In this document: positions 63,770 to 64,000 of the stretch, piece after piece
Layout of the letters: every line of letters starts with the position of its first letter
Numbering within the stretch: position 1 is the stretch's first letter
Source: Lentisalinibacter sp964427415
Lineage (GTDB): Bacteria; Pseudomonadota; Gammaproteobacteria; Steroidobacterales; Woeseiaceae
Assembly: GCA_964427415.1 (NCBI GenBank)
Contig: CAYRUH010000009.1
Location: 39,480 to 103,479 of the forward strand
Direction: 5' to 3'
Length of the DNA stretch: 64,000 nt
Translations under genes and position numbers: made by a program
Notes under the pieces: model-generated
The model's database searches: none
What the model was told of the DNA's origin: nothing
The model's input: the letters and a program-made list of their open reading frames with translations, nothing else

Positions 63770-64000
63770 TCAGAGGTGGTAACCGATGTGCAGAGCGGCG
63801 ATGCCCCCGGTCAGATTGACGTAACGGCAGCGCCCGAAGCCCGCGTCGCCCATCATGCCGAGCAGCGCCTCCTGATCGGGGTGCACGCGGATGGACTCGG
63901 CCAGGTACTGGTAGCTGTCCGCATCGCCCGCCACCATGCGGCCGAGCAGCGGCAGCACGCGGAAGGAATACAGGTCGTAGAGCGGCTGCAGGGCCTCGGC
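63770..64000 (-). CDS. ubiE: Ubiquinone/menaquinone C-methyltransferase UbiE (C-terminal part)
   Basis: The visible 76 residues match the UbiE C-terminus: LYDLYSFRVLPLLGRMVAGDADSYQYLAESIRVHP then the ending LTGGIAALHIGYHL. The SAM-binding domain and start lie outside the window. First gene of the ubiE-ubiJ-ubiB operon. Confidence 0.95.
   Translation of the reverse strand, partial: AEALQPLYDLYSFRVLPLLGRMVAGDADSYQYLAESIRVHPDQEALLGMMGDAGFGRCRYVNLTGGIAALHIGYHL

Overview
The window is a 64 kb piece of a GC-rich gammaproteobacterial chromosome, made almost entirely of core housekeeping genes. The gene content supports this: a PilMNOPQ-aroK-aroB block, a yicC-gmk-rpoZ-spoT-recG block, ubiquinone genes (ubiC, ubiA, ubiE, ubiJ, ubiB), YajQ, YcgN, TesA/YbbA/YbbP and a Cox11-type aa3 oxidase cluster. 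I would guess a Chromatiales/Ectothiorhodospiraceae-like or other non-enteric lineage, but the sequence does not fix the genus. I see no prophage, insertion sequence, CRISPR array, rRNA or tRNA. Three runs of exactly 100 N (29086-29185, 37658-37757, 44566-44665) are scaffold gaps of unknown true size, and each sits in or beside repetitive sequence.

Layout, left to right. 1-3537 (minus): cytochrome c oxidase operon (DUF2244 protein, ctaC, ctaD, a 42-residue membrane peptide, ctaG running off the edge). 3659-6911: bioC, comF and the ubiC-ubiA pair. 6941-13529 (minus): yicC, gmk, rpoZ, spoT, ridA, recG. 13731-17066 (plus): orphan PP2C phosphatase, rph, rdgB, hemW. 17067-17416: an AT-rich intergenic region with two perfect, inverted DnaA boxes in front of rpmE. 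Then gltA, a conserved hypothetical, and mrcA divergent from pilMNOPQ. An Ig-like-domain lipoprotein, cut by a gap, separates pilQ from aroK-aroB-dgt-pyrF-hemE-DUF445. fadD and tesA (minus) face ybbA-ybbP (plus). The ybbP-phrB interval is a nest of inverted repeats bounded by a REP-like pair. A second REP array lies next to ppc. A minus-strand group follows (ABC exporter, TlpA-like lipoprotein, yajQ, ppc).

53606-60396 is the most instructive part: a complete tryptophan operon, trpL-E-G-D-C-F-B-A, with a readable ribosome-mediated attenuator. A 21-codon leader contains three consecutive Trp codons, followed by mutually exclusive 1:2, 2:3 and 3:4 pairings and a T9 terminator ahead of trpE. The window closes with a DUF2007/zinc-finger protein, a DUF2799-like lipoprotein, and the ubiE-ubiJ-ubiB operon on the minus strand.

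I found no convincing undescribed multi-gene system. The points most worth a second look are the trp attenuator, the DnaA-box pair at 17.3 kb, the pentapeptide repeat inside the TesA leader region, the Ig-like lipoprotein in the pil-aro locus and the repeat nest at 41 kb.
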